From assembly GCA_022925895.1 (NCBI GenBank), contig JAKSYS010000375.1, positions 1 through 59,585 of the forward strand: a stretch of DNA of 59,585 nt, in the 5' to 3' direction. This document shows, in pieces, positions 9,998 to 19,399 of the stretch (positions are counted from its first letter, which is position 1; each line of letters starts with the position of its first letter). Origin of the DNA: Fragilaria crotonensis (lineage: Eukaryota; Bacillariophyta; Fragilariophyceae; Fragilariales; Fragilariaceae). A program made the position numbers and the translations under genes. The notes beneath the pieces were generated by a model. The model made no database searches and was not told the origin of the DNA. It saw nothing but the letters and a program-made list of their open reading frames with translations.

Positions 9998-12672
9998 TCA
10001 ACAAAGATCTGAGTCTGTGCAACAGCCACAAGCGATATCACAGCCTAGGTCACCTGACTGCAACGTCAAATCGCTACGCCCACAAAGCCCTTGCGGAATT
10101 TCCCCAGTTATACCGTTGCCTCGTAGCACCATGTTTTCCAGATCCACCCACGACGCAAGCTCCTGTGGGAGTGTGCCGGTCATACCGTTGTCGTCAAGCT
10201 GAAAGGATCGCATGGCCGTGAGCCTGCCTAGCTCCGTCGGGACAGTACCCAACAACTTGTTCTGACTTAACCACATCTCTTTGAGGTTCACCAGGGAACC
10301 CATAACAGTCGGAAGCGTGCCTGTCAGAGAGTTGTTTCTCAGACGCAGCACTTCGAGCTCCACCAGTAGGCCCAACGATGATGGCAGGGGGCCAACGAGG
10401 AGGTTATTGCTGATTTCTAGGCCACGCAGCTGAGGTAGGTTGCCCAGACAGGGTAGAACTGTCGACCCTAGTCGGTTGCCACTCAAGGCGAGAAACTGCA
10501 ACTTGTCGTATTCGCACAGCTCCTCAGGGATACCCATGCTGAACTGGTTGTTGCTGAAGTCGAGGTGGGCTGCGGAGAAAGGATTGCGATAAGTGCACCT
10601 TATAGGGAAGAAATGGCAAAAGGTAAGAGATACTTACTAAGTGTTGGATATCCAATCGGAATTGTGCCTGTCAGAGCGTTTGCGGCACCAGCCAGATGTT
10701 CAATTCCTTCCCAACCAATGCTGGTCGGAAACGTACCCCAGAAGTTGTTTCCCGACAAATCGAAGTATCGCATAGTGGGTAGAAAGCCAAATATGCTGCT
10801 TATCGGCCCGCTTAACTCGTTGTAAGAAATATCGATGTACTGTAGGCGAAAATCATCAAGAGAGATATTTGCTGGAAAGGACGGAGACAATGCTAGATTC
10901 CCGCTGAAGTGGTTATACGCCAATGAAATCACTTGCATTCCAACCAACGACTTTGTTATGTATGGTAACAAGCCTGTCAGTTGATTGTTATCCAAGTAAA
11001 GAATGTCAAGCGAAGGTATTGAATCCAAACTCAAAGGCAATGTTCCAGTCAACTGATTGTGTTGCAAGTTGAGTGTCACAAGTGACTGTAACTCTTGCAA
11101 TTCCTCAGCTAGCGAGCCAGTCAAATTATTGGAGGCGAGAACCAGTGAACGTAGAATCGTCAACGAAAAGAGCTCCGTTGGAAGGGTCGAGTTCAGTCTG
11201 TTGTCCGTGAAGTCTATAGAGACGAGTCGAGACGCTTGGCCGATCGTCGTCGGAATGGGACCTTCAATCTCGTTGGAACTGCAATCGATTGATGACAGGG
11301 ACGTCATCTTCCCGATCGTCGATGGAATCGTACCGCTGACCTTGTTCTTTGGAATGCGAAAGGCTTGCAATGATGTCAATAACCCGATTTCTGCTGGGAT
11401 GCTACCTTGCAGATTATTGCGAGTGGCATCGAAGCTTGTCACCAGTCTTAACTCTGAGGTATCGTCATCGCAAACGATACCAGCACTCCAATCGCACTCA
11501 TGCAGGGCAGGGTCTAGCCATTTCTCGTCATCGATCCATTCCTCCCCCTGCAAGCTGAAGTACATTACGACCATGGCATACCTTTGTGCGAAGGCGACAT
11601 CAAATCCAAACGTGTCGAATCGATCATACGTTGAAATCCAACCGACCGCCCGGAACTGTGGCGAGGACGGGTCTGCAAGGGGTTCGCGACCCGAAAGTAT
11701 GTATGCAGCCAACATGACGTCGTCTTGAATAAAAGTGGGAGAACTGGATGGGGCCATGGAAGGGGTCATCGTCTCTATACCAGGAACTCCTTTGGGTGAG
11801 GTAACAAAGACAATGATTCCTACAACGCCTCCAAGAACCAGCAAGATTGCTATGCAGAGGATGAGCTTGATGGGTCGTTGTTTGACCAAATCCCTCAAGC
11901 CGACTTTCCTAGTCTCAGCGTAGATAACTGAGATTTCATTCTCAGAATCCTGGATTTCAACGGCGGTACCCACTGGTAATGGCCCAGGGGACGGTCCTGT
12001 GATGTTTTCATCCTGAATTTCGTAGTCTCGACCCAATAGATCGCTTGATACCGGTTTACGTTTGCTGGTTGCGTAGGCAGTTGGTTTGCGAATTGAACGC
12101 TGCTGACTCTTTGGCTTTTTCGGCTTCCCACCACTGTTGGTTCCCTGTTGTGCCATGAAGCTTAAAGCAAGATCCTCTGCCGTCCGTACATCAGCTCCCA
12201 TTGAGAGCATGTAGTCAACCAGCAGACCATGAGTTGCACTCTCGTCATCGTACGTTTCAGAAGGTGCTCTCGAGAGATCGACGGAGAGCGTCTCGCTCAT
12301 GTCATCATAGATTGCGGACAGCGCTCCGATGTATTCAATCGGTGGGCTGTCTGAAAGGCTACTTTGGGTGAGAGGGGAGTGCTGCAGCGCCATTTCATAA
12401 TCTGCTGAGCGTGACGCAAAAGGAGTGCCTTCGTTGTAGCCCAACGGAGGGTCGACGGAAAGGTCGGTTTGGGCGAGTGAGGCTTTCATTTCGTTATCCA
12501 CAGAAGTCGAAACAAGGGGCATGGCCGCCGGCTTTGCGTCAAGTTCGTGCCATACAGAGGCTGACACTGAAACCTCCTTGGTGGACGGCTGAACAAGTGG
12601 AGGACCACCATGTGTGCCTATTGTTGGTCGAGGAACTTGCTGAGACGCTGGAGTTTTGGCGTCCGAAGGCAT
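9998..12672 (-). CDS. LRR receptor-like membrane protein, paralog of the first LRR gene
   Basis: Two exons, 12672..10638 and 10569..9998, with a 68-nt GTAAGT-CAG intron (10637..10570), encode 868 residues. An acidic and serine-rich cytoplasmic part comes first, then a membrane helix (IKLILCIAILLVLGGVVGIIV), a plant-type LRR cap (YFSLQGEEWIDDEKW, CDWSAGIVC) and about 20 LRRs (e.g. LVLASNNLTGSLAEELQEL). The tail is CDIACGCC. From the membrane helix on it is almost identical to the gene at 279-3491; the N-terminal halves differ, so the duplication is fairly recent and selection or recombination acts unevenly. An ATG at 12920 opens a lysine-rich frame (KKSKKKKDKKKHNDSEKK) like the N-terminus of the paralog. 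It is out of frame by one base with 12672, so the true start may be 12920 with a frameshift or tiny intron near 12720-12750. The ligand is unknown. Confidence 0.82.
10570..10637 (-). other. GT-AG intron of the second LRR gene
   Basis: GTAAGT donor at 10637, CAG acceptor at 10570, 68 nt. Removal restores TLTHLDFSNNQ across the junction, matching the paralog. Confidence 0.85.
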
Positions 12673-12920
12673 GAATGCAGTTTCGGACTCATTGGCAGCA
12701 ACGTTCGAAGGACGGAGGGGACTACCCGGGGATCGTTGGCAGCAGACTTATGTTTCTTGGCCTTCTTGACTTTCTTTTCACTATCGTTGTGCTTCTTCTT
12801 ATCCTTCTTTTTCTTAGATTTCTTGAGGGCTTTGCTGTTTGAGTCAATTCCGAGTTGGCTTCCTTGGGAAGGATCGTTGAGAATTTCATCAACAACGGTG
12901 GATGCAATGTTTGTCGACAT
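12618..12920 (-). CDS. Lysine-rich open frame, probable 5' end of the second LRR gene
   Basis: It starts with ATG at 12920 (MSTNIASTVVDEILNDPS). A strongly basic stretch follows that matches the N-terminal region of the first LRR gene (DPS... then KK-rich with KKAKK). The frame runs on to a stop at 12618, overlapping the LRR frame that starts at 12672 in a different phase. The most economical view is one gene with a one-base indel around the C/G run near 12727-12731. A separate short protein is less likely. Confidence 0.45.
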   Translation of the reverse strand: MSTNIASTVVDEILNDPSQGSQLGIDSNSKALKKSKKKKDKKKHNDSEKKVKKAKKHKSAANDPRVVPSVLRTLLPMSPKLHSCLRTPKLQRLSKFLDQQ

Positions 12921-14100
12921 TGCCGAAACTTTTGAGCTTCTATTCTACTTGGACTCGAACAGACAGTCTTCCTTTGAGATGCAAGATGCAAATGGTATAT
13001 GTTAGGTCCAGTTGCACGTAAATACCTGGAACAATCACTTGTACTATACCGTGGAGGAGCTAAAAGTCGAGCGTCCTACTATACGTCGTACTGTACAAGT
13101 ACATCGCATCGATGTCAATTTTCAATTTCGTACTTGCGTTCGCTCGTGGAGCGTTAGGTTCACCAACTGGTATACTGGTGGTTCCGTAGGTGAGACAAAT
13201 TATGACACGCCCTTGAGGCTTGATTTGTAGTGACGTTTTTCTGATCAAAAGGGAGGCATGATGACAATTTTGAAGTTGTCGCCTCACACTATAATGTACT
13301 GCGGCTGTGCTAGTACAGTAGCAGGTATGTCACGGATCGAATGTCATAGGATTCACTAAGTGTTCAGACAGATCAAGATAAGTGCAGCTCAGTACGGTCA
13401 TGAATAAAACTATCATCGTTTATCGGACCTTTTAGTGGAGACAGAAGGCATATTCAGATGTACGCAACGTTCAACGTGTCTGAAGCGTTTTCATACATTG
13501 ATGTGAATGTGGCTACCACATCACGAAACTCCTAAGTCCGACCAAGTAGAGTGAATACCGCAGCCCACGAAACATAAACCCGGATTGCGTCAGTCACCTT
13601 ATGGCTCAATCAACAGCAAGTGGTATGACGGTATGACATATGCATGTACATGAAATTTGGAACACATACATAGCCGAGGAGGGCAAGGGGCAAGTACTAC
13701 CGGTAGTACCTTACGCCTACTTGAAGGTTGGGCGCAGAGTGGCAAGTTTTAATGAGAAATTGTTATGTTGCGACGTCACGACTCACGACAATTTATATGT
13801 GTTGCAATCTTGAGGGCAATTGTCCAGTAACGGCAAAATATGCATACGACTTTGGACTCATAAACTAACAGCATGCTCCACGTTTTACCACTTTGGTCAT
13901 TTCGTCTTGTAACGAAGCGCAAGCAAACATGAATCAATCACCCAAGAAGGACGTTCGCACCCGAAGATTGTCACTTAATAAATACAACTGATTACAAACA
14001 GTTAGGGCTCGGTCTGGTTTGATGGCCTTGTAATCGCAATTCGCATTGAAAGGCAGAAACTGTAGCGGACTGCGCGATGGCGAAATCGAACAGTGCCGAT
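12921..14100. other. Intergenic, no gene seen
   Basis: No recognisable coding region, RNA gene or repeat. It contains scattered GTAC words and one short palindromic CCACCAGTATACCAG-type stretch near 13160. Confidence 0.4.
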
Positions 14101-14154
14101 ATGTACATGAAAACTGAAGTTCGAGGGAGACTTTGCGCATCAAAATTTAACATA

Positions 14155-14710
14155 GCTTGCGAGACCAGGACAGTAAGTTGACGTGACTGGTGCAGTCGCA
14201 GAAGTCCAAGCCCTTTGCTCTCTGGACCCAGGCAAACACATGTGACGTCGATGGAATCGAATGAATTCCCGTGTAATCATCACCCAAGCTTCCTCACCGG
14301 CATTATAAGGGAAGCGTGTGGTAGTCCGAAGTGTCCTGGAACAAAATTGTTCGCAGCGTAATCCAGTTCAGGGTGACTATGGGGCGATCATGCGAATATC
14401 CATGGCTACCAGAGATCTCACGGGAGTCACAGGCTTATAACTTGAGAAGCCTTGTGCTTTAGTCATGTTTGCTAGCCAGAGCGGCAACGCTTCCAATTCG
14501 CGTCCCAACCAACGGGTCACCCAGTAGCGATCTAGACAAGAGTAGTCTTCCCGTGCAATCAAATGTGATTCTTTACAGTTCAGGAAGTCGTACAATCAAA
14601 CAGGGGGACGACCTCCCAGCCGTTGAAAGTGACGTCGTCCACTTCGCCACGTTCCTTCTTAAGGTTCCTCGCCCAAACCGATTCAGCCTCATTCCAATGA
14701 ACAGGCTATC
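14155..14710 (-). pseudogene. Decayed protein-coding remnant, family not recognised
   Basis: Protein-like peptides follow each other in changing minus-strand frames. One is WNEAESVWARNLKKERGEV at about 14690, then DDVTFNGWEVVPLFDC. Next comes a 70-codon frame with EDYSCLDRYWVTRWLGRE and LPLWLANMTKAQGF at 14595-14377. After that comes a further frame with NAGEEAWVMITREF at about 14290. Amino-acid composition and order look like one gene broken by indels and stops. It sits upstream on the same strand as the DXD glycosyltransferase-like gene at 15 kb, but I cannot assign it to that family. Confidence 0.3.
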
Positions 14711-15028
14711 AACATGCCGCAGGATGACGTGAAATCAAGCGTCCTGTTCCAGAAGTCGGGCCGGCAACTAAGATAGTTTGGTCCTCTCTAATCACAAAAG
14801 CAAGATCTGTTCACAGCCTCAACGACCCTTCTTAACTCTGCATGACGAAACTCACAAGGAAAAGTGTGGGTCAGAGTGTGCTGGCAGAGTCAAAGAAACA
14901 CAACTCGGCGTGAGGTCCGCGTATTCGCGTTGGTCATGTCGTCGTCGACCGTTGCAAACCTTCAACAGGGGAGGGGCGCAAGCAGCGACTCCGTGAAAGA
15001 CTCGAATAAGACACCTGATTAAATCTTG

Positions 15029-15955
15029 TCAGCCCACTGCATCCATGACGTTGACGCCACAGTCGTTGCTGTAATGGGACATAATTTCGCTCGCAATTTC
15101 CGTTCGGAATTGTGACAGCCCCTTGTCACCACTGTCGGGCCAAAGGAGCATGGTTTGAGGATCAAAATGTACAACTAGAAATGGCTTTCGCAATTGTCGC
15201 TTGGTGCAAAAATCTGAAGGCCACGGTCTCGGGACCATCAATAAACTTGCTGGCATGACCAGCCGGTGAGTCTTGACGTGTACGGTGCTGTTGCGAAGCA
15301 GCGAGTACACGCCCAACGTATCAGTCCAATGATTGCGCTGATTCTGATTTTTGTTGACATGTTGTTTGGCGTCGTCGAGCAGCGCTCTGAGGGTAGCTTC
15401 CCAATTATCTGCATCAGCCACTGCGAGAGTGGCAGAAACAATGTTGTAGAGAGCGAACTTGCCCTCATAGGGCAGGGCCCCAAGACCTTGGCTCCGAAAA
15501 TCTCGAAGGGGGAAAGCATCATACTCACACATCCAACCTCCAGTCGTGGCCATGGCAAGGTAGCGCCTAAAGGTTATCATTGCAAAGTGATCAAGTCGCA
15601 AAGAATTCAGATCAAGCTCGTATTGATCATAGCGAGGATGGCGTTTCGCGTCGTCAAGTCCCAATACGACAGGCTCCCAACCAGCTGCTTGCCAAGAAGC
15701 TTTCCAGAACTCTAGCAGCTCATTATCGTTCTCATCGGACATGCTTGTGAATCGCTGCTCCGCAGGAATCCTTTCAAAGTAGGTGTGCATAATGGGTCGA
15801 AGCCCATCGTTCCCGATGTGGTGTTCATGATACGTGGTTGCGTTCCTATGGGAGGTGGTACCATACACACTTGAAACCAAAAGGAACAGACGACGATGCA
15901 GCTGCAAACTTGATTTTCCGTTTCGTTTCCTCGGATGATTCGAGGCGGTTGCCAT
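15029..15955 (-). CDS. DXD glycosyltransferase-like protein, paralog 1
   Basis: Single exon, 308 residues, ATG at 15955. A short hydrophobic stretch near residues 20-32 (HRRLFLLVSSVYG) may be a weak signal anchor. The family block follows: RPIMHTYFERI, WKASWQAAGWEPVVLGLDDA, then GGWMCEYDAFPL. The acidic E-Y-D before FPL corresponds to the DXD metal and sugar-nucleotide motif of GT-A glycosyltransferases. Three relatives in this window have D-Y-D at this place. Its C-terminal half (about residue 175 on) is diverged from the others. The predicted location is the Golgi; donor and acceptor are unknown. Confidence 0.7.
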   Translation of the reverse strand: MATASNHPRKRNGKSSLQLHRRLFLLVSSVYGTTSHRNATTYHEHHIGNDGLRPIMHTYFERIPAEQRFTSMSDENDNELLEFWKASWQAAGWEPVVLGLDDAKRHPRYDQYELDLNSLRLDHFAMITFRRYLAMATTGGWMCEYDAFPLRDFRSQGLGALPYEGKFALYNIVSATLAVADADNWEATLRALLDDAKQHVNKNQNQRNHWTDTLGVYSLLRNSTVHVKTHRLVMPASLLMVPRPWPSDFCTKRQLRKPFLVVHFDPQTMLLWPDSGDKGLSQFRTEIASEIMSHYSNDCGVNVMDAVG

Positions 15956-16449
15956 CGTACATGTGTCAAAGACCGAACGGCCGTGTTACAAATTGCGAGA
16001 ACAATTGAAACCTATAGCTGGTTGCATCATGATGATGATTTTAGTAGGATGCGTAGACCCTCGTATAGATCTATTTGACATTTAACTATTCTACGTACTG
16101 AGCCATACTAAACTTCTCGTTCTTAATTTTTTGGACAGCATGGCGCGTGAGACCCTCGTATGGCATTTCGACGATGAGCGCAGCGGCGTGTTCATCGATG
16201 TTGCCATAATTTTGTGAATTTCATTGCTGCCGTATTTCCATGAAAGGTTTTCATTAATGGACTTGAACACAAGTCTATAACCTCTCGTGGAAATACGGCA
16301 GCTCAAGAAACAACGGAGATCTTGAGAGATCTTTGAGCGCCAGTGTGAGACGATCGAAGCACGTAATTTGTCGTGATAACTTTAGGTCGACAGGGTTAAT
16401 ACTATTCTTTTGTACTAGGGTCTACGTGGGCTACTATAAGTTTTCCTTT
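15956..16449. other. Intergenic with a 15-bp perfect inverted repeat
   Basis: GCTGCCGTATTTCCA at 16226-16240 is repeated as its reverse complement at 16288-16302, giving a potential stem with a 47-nt loop. No gene is recognised. Confidence 0.6.
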
Positions 16450-16767
16450 ATTGCAACCAGCCGTACGCTGCACTAGACTGCGATTCCATCGTTGTACTGT
16501 GCTACTGTGAGATCATCCATCGAAATGTGAAACATGATACGCTGTACTGTCCGGTCTCTAACTAATTTCGTACGAACTACCCGAAATGTCAAATGCCATT
16601 TGACACGTTCGACGAGTTTGTCGTTCATACGATCGAGTGCCGAATTTTACTGTAGCTTATAATTTCTCAGAACGTACTTTGTGTGAAACCTTCCTACAGT
16701 AATTTTCCTACGGTACTACGTACTATTTTCTACGATTAGAGTATCATCTCCGGTGATAGTCTCAAGT
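16450..16767 (+). repeat. 5' LTR of copia element 1
   Basis: Matches 23264-23576. From TACGCTGCACT at 16464 to TCTCAAGT at 16767 the two align without gaps at offset 6809. At the left end the 5' copy has five extra bases (AGCCG). Confidence 0.88.
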
Positions 16768-16781
16768 GGTTATTTTGCCCA
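16767..16781 (+). other. Primer-binding site of copia element 1
   Basis: TGGTTATTTTGCCCA follows the LTR directly. The same TGGTTATTTT stands at the same place in element 2, which otherwise differs here. The leading TGG would pair with a tRNA CCA end. I could not identify the tRNA. Confidence 0.6.
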
Positions 16782-17076
16782 ATCTATAGGCTAACCCCCT
16801 CACGCTTCCTTCCAGGCAAGCCAATTCCTCTCTAAAGAATTCATTGTTTCCTTTCCAAGGACACTCAGGTTGATCCTTTCCAAGGATCTACTTCCGTGCT
16901 CCGCAATCGCCTACGCTGCAGCTCTAAGTCAACTCCGTTGACTACTCTACGGTTTCCAACCTACAAGCAAGTCTCTCCGAGCGCCTAAGTTACCAACTAG
17001 GCTACCTATTTTATCTAAAGCACGCCGTGCTTTCCTATTCAAGACCTCCAAGTTCGCTCTTCCTGATCTCTCCGAG

Positions 17077-18470
17077 ATGGCGTCTCCGACTCCAACTTCT
17101 GACCCCGTCACCGCGTCCCCGACGCCACCTGTCTCCGACCCTATCGTCGCCTCTGATAGGCCCGATAAGCCCATTATGGGCAACATTGTCTCCTTTCTAG
17201 GGATGATTGGTCCGCTTGGACTGGCGGTAAGCCAGCTCCTGGTTGGGTCGGCCTCGATCCGAGCGCCGCCGACGACATCACGTCACCAAACCAACTCCGC
17301 CCTGTCCATGCCTCCGCCTCACAAAAGGGGTACAACTTTCGTCGTACCGGCATGACGACCCTCTTTACCCAAGCGAGCAGTCTCGTCGACTTCCAGAACG
17401 CCGTTTGGGACCATCTCGTCGATTGTGGGATGGACACCATCGCTTACCTCCCGATCCAGCTCCTCCGTGATGACGAACGTCGTCAGGAGCCACTCTTACA
17501 CCGTCGCGACAGCAAAGACTCTCAGCTCCCAGCAGATTCTTCGTTACGACAAGTATGACAAGTCGAACGACCTCGCCGCCACCAAGTTCCTTCTTCTCTC
17601 TCGATCCCGCTCTCATGAGCAAGATCAAAGAGAAAATGGACGACGACGACTCGTTTCATGTCGTCTGACTCCAGCTCATCAAGACGATCCAGTCGACGTC
17701 GATCGAGCGCTTCGAAGACCTGAAGGCCGCGATCAAGGCTCGCCACCCGTCCCAGTACGCCGGCGAAAACCTTGAAGCCCTCGCCGCCGATTATCGCAAG
17801 GACGCACGTGAGCTCACGACGGCAGGTCAGTACGACCACAACCTCACGCTCACGATGCTCAAGACCTTTTGGCCGGAGGAGCCGGAAACGAAGACTTCCG
17901 CTTTCCTCTCCGTTCGACGAAGCAGCGACTTGATCAGGCGCTCCTTGACATTGGGTACAAGGAAAAGTCAGGCGCCCATGCTCACATGGTCGCCGAGAAA
18001 TTGACGTTCCAAGATATTTGTCGCCAAGCTGAAGACGCGTACCGTACGCAATTTGACAGAAAGGAATGGCCTCCAGCGAGTCATGCACCTGATGTCCGAG
18101 CTCCGTCTGCGACGTTTGGCAATGTCGCAACTGCCCCCGCAGGTATCTCCCGAGCCGAGGTACTTACGTTGATTCAGTCCCAGGCATCCGGGACCGAAAC
18201 GACAACGAAGAAGGGCAATTGCCACAAGTGTGGAAAACCCGGTCATTGGGCGAACAAGTGTCCGGAGCTCAATCGTAAGTCCGGATCGTCCTCCTCCTCT
18301 GGGTCCCGCCAGGATCGCACAAACAAACATAAATCCTGGCGCACAATTCCACCACTTCCCGGAACTAGCAATTCCAAGAAAGTGAAGGATAAAACCTTCA
18401 ACTGGTGCGAGAAGTGTCGTCGTTGGACCGTCACGCACACGACCGCCACTCACACCGGTGGAGAACGTCG
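17077..18470 (+). pseudogene. gag region of copia element 1 (frameshifted)
   Basis: It begins with ATG at 17077 (MASPTPTSDPVTASP). Capsid-like segments follow in different frames and match those of element 2 (e.g. FQNAVWDHL, IQSTSIERFEDLKA, YGTRDRKEWPP-like context at 18050). The last frame holds the nucleocapsid knuckle CHKCGKPGHWANKC (CX2CX4HX4C) near 18220-18262. A second cysteine/histidine motif, FNWCEKCRRWTVTH plus TATH, follows near 18399-18450. Gag packages element RNA into a cytoplasmic particle. It cannot be read in one frame as given. Confidence 0.85.
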
Positions 18471-18589
18471 TCCTCCCGCTCCGGCACCGTCGCCAAGGGC
18501 AAATCTCAGCATGTTGGCGCCGGATCCCTCCGTTTGGTTGCTTGACTTCCCAGTCAAACCAAACGTCACGTCTCCTCCTCGTTCGCTCT

Positions 18590-18840
18590 TAAACCTCATC
18601 CGAGGTGCGAACCCATGGCTACTTCTTGCTCTTTCCTTTGCCATTTGTGCAATGGTTCCTATTTTGGTTAACCTTGCTATCTATTTGGCATCCGCGATCC
18701 CATGGTCGACCATTTTGGCTTGGGTCGCCAACAATCTTCATCAAGTTGTTCTTCGTCACCCAACGCTCGCGTTCGCTCCTACCGTTTGGGTCATCCTTCT
18801 CTTTCTCTCGGTCTTCCCTTCAACGCTCCTAAAGCAACCT
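18590..18840 (+). other. Predicted membrane hairpin between nucleocapsid and protease, element 1
   Basis: In the long frame 17869-19713 this part encodes strongly hydrophobic segments: WLLLALSFAICAMVPILVNL, then LAIYLASAIPWSTILAWV, then TVWVILLFLSVFPSTLL. Basic, proline-rich sequence follows up to the protease. Element 2 has hydrophobic segments at the same place (34210-34510). Confidence 0.7.
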
Positions 18841-19399
18841 CCCGTCGCTTCGACGGCTCCCTCCTCGCCTCCGCTCACTCGTCTTCAACGTCGTCGCTTC
18901 TCGCGACTCCTCAAGAAGTCGTTCGCTCCGCCACGCTTCAATTCAGGCATTCGCCTCAACAAGCTACACCGTTCGTACCCCCTCCGTCTCCGACAACAGG
19001 GATATGTCGCTTCGCGACCTCCTACGGTTGCTGAGCGCGACGACTTTCGTCACTTCGCGACTCTCAAGGAACGCGCACTCCGTCTCCAACGTCGTGCCGA
19101 CTCGCTTCGCAATTCTCGTCGCCCTGCACCGTTGCCGCCTACCACAGGCCAAAAGGGAGAGGGATACACCAAAACCAAGCGTTCGTGTCCTTCCTGGTGC
19201 TCCAAACGCCCACGTTCGTCGCCACGAACCGCGAAGTATTGCCCTGTGGCACCCGCCAACTCGCCCGACCCGTTCGCAATCGCTCCGCTCACGTTCCACC
19301 AACGTGCCGCCGCCAACAAAATCCTCTCGCACGTTCATCTGGCATGCCATTCGACGCCGCTTCGCATGGCTCTCAGGCTCCGCTCGTATGCGAGAAGCC

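Noticed and set aside
11057-11728. 223-codon plus-strand open frame
   Set aside because: Antisense shadow of the LRR region of gene 2; the same shadow occurs opposite gene 1.
17522-18130. 202-codon minus-strand open frame in copia element 1
   Set aside because: Shadow of gag in GC-rich DNA; no homology seen.
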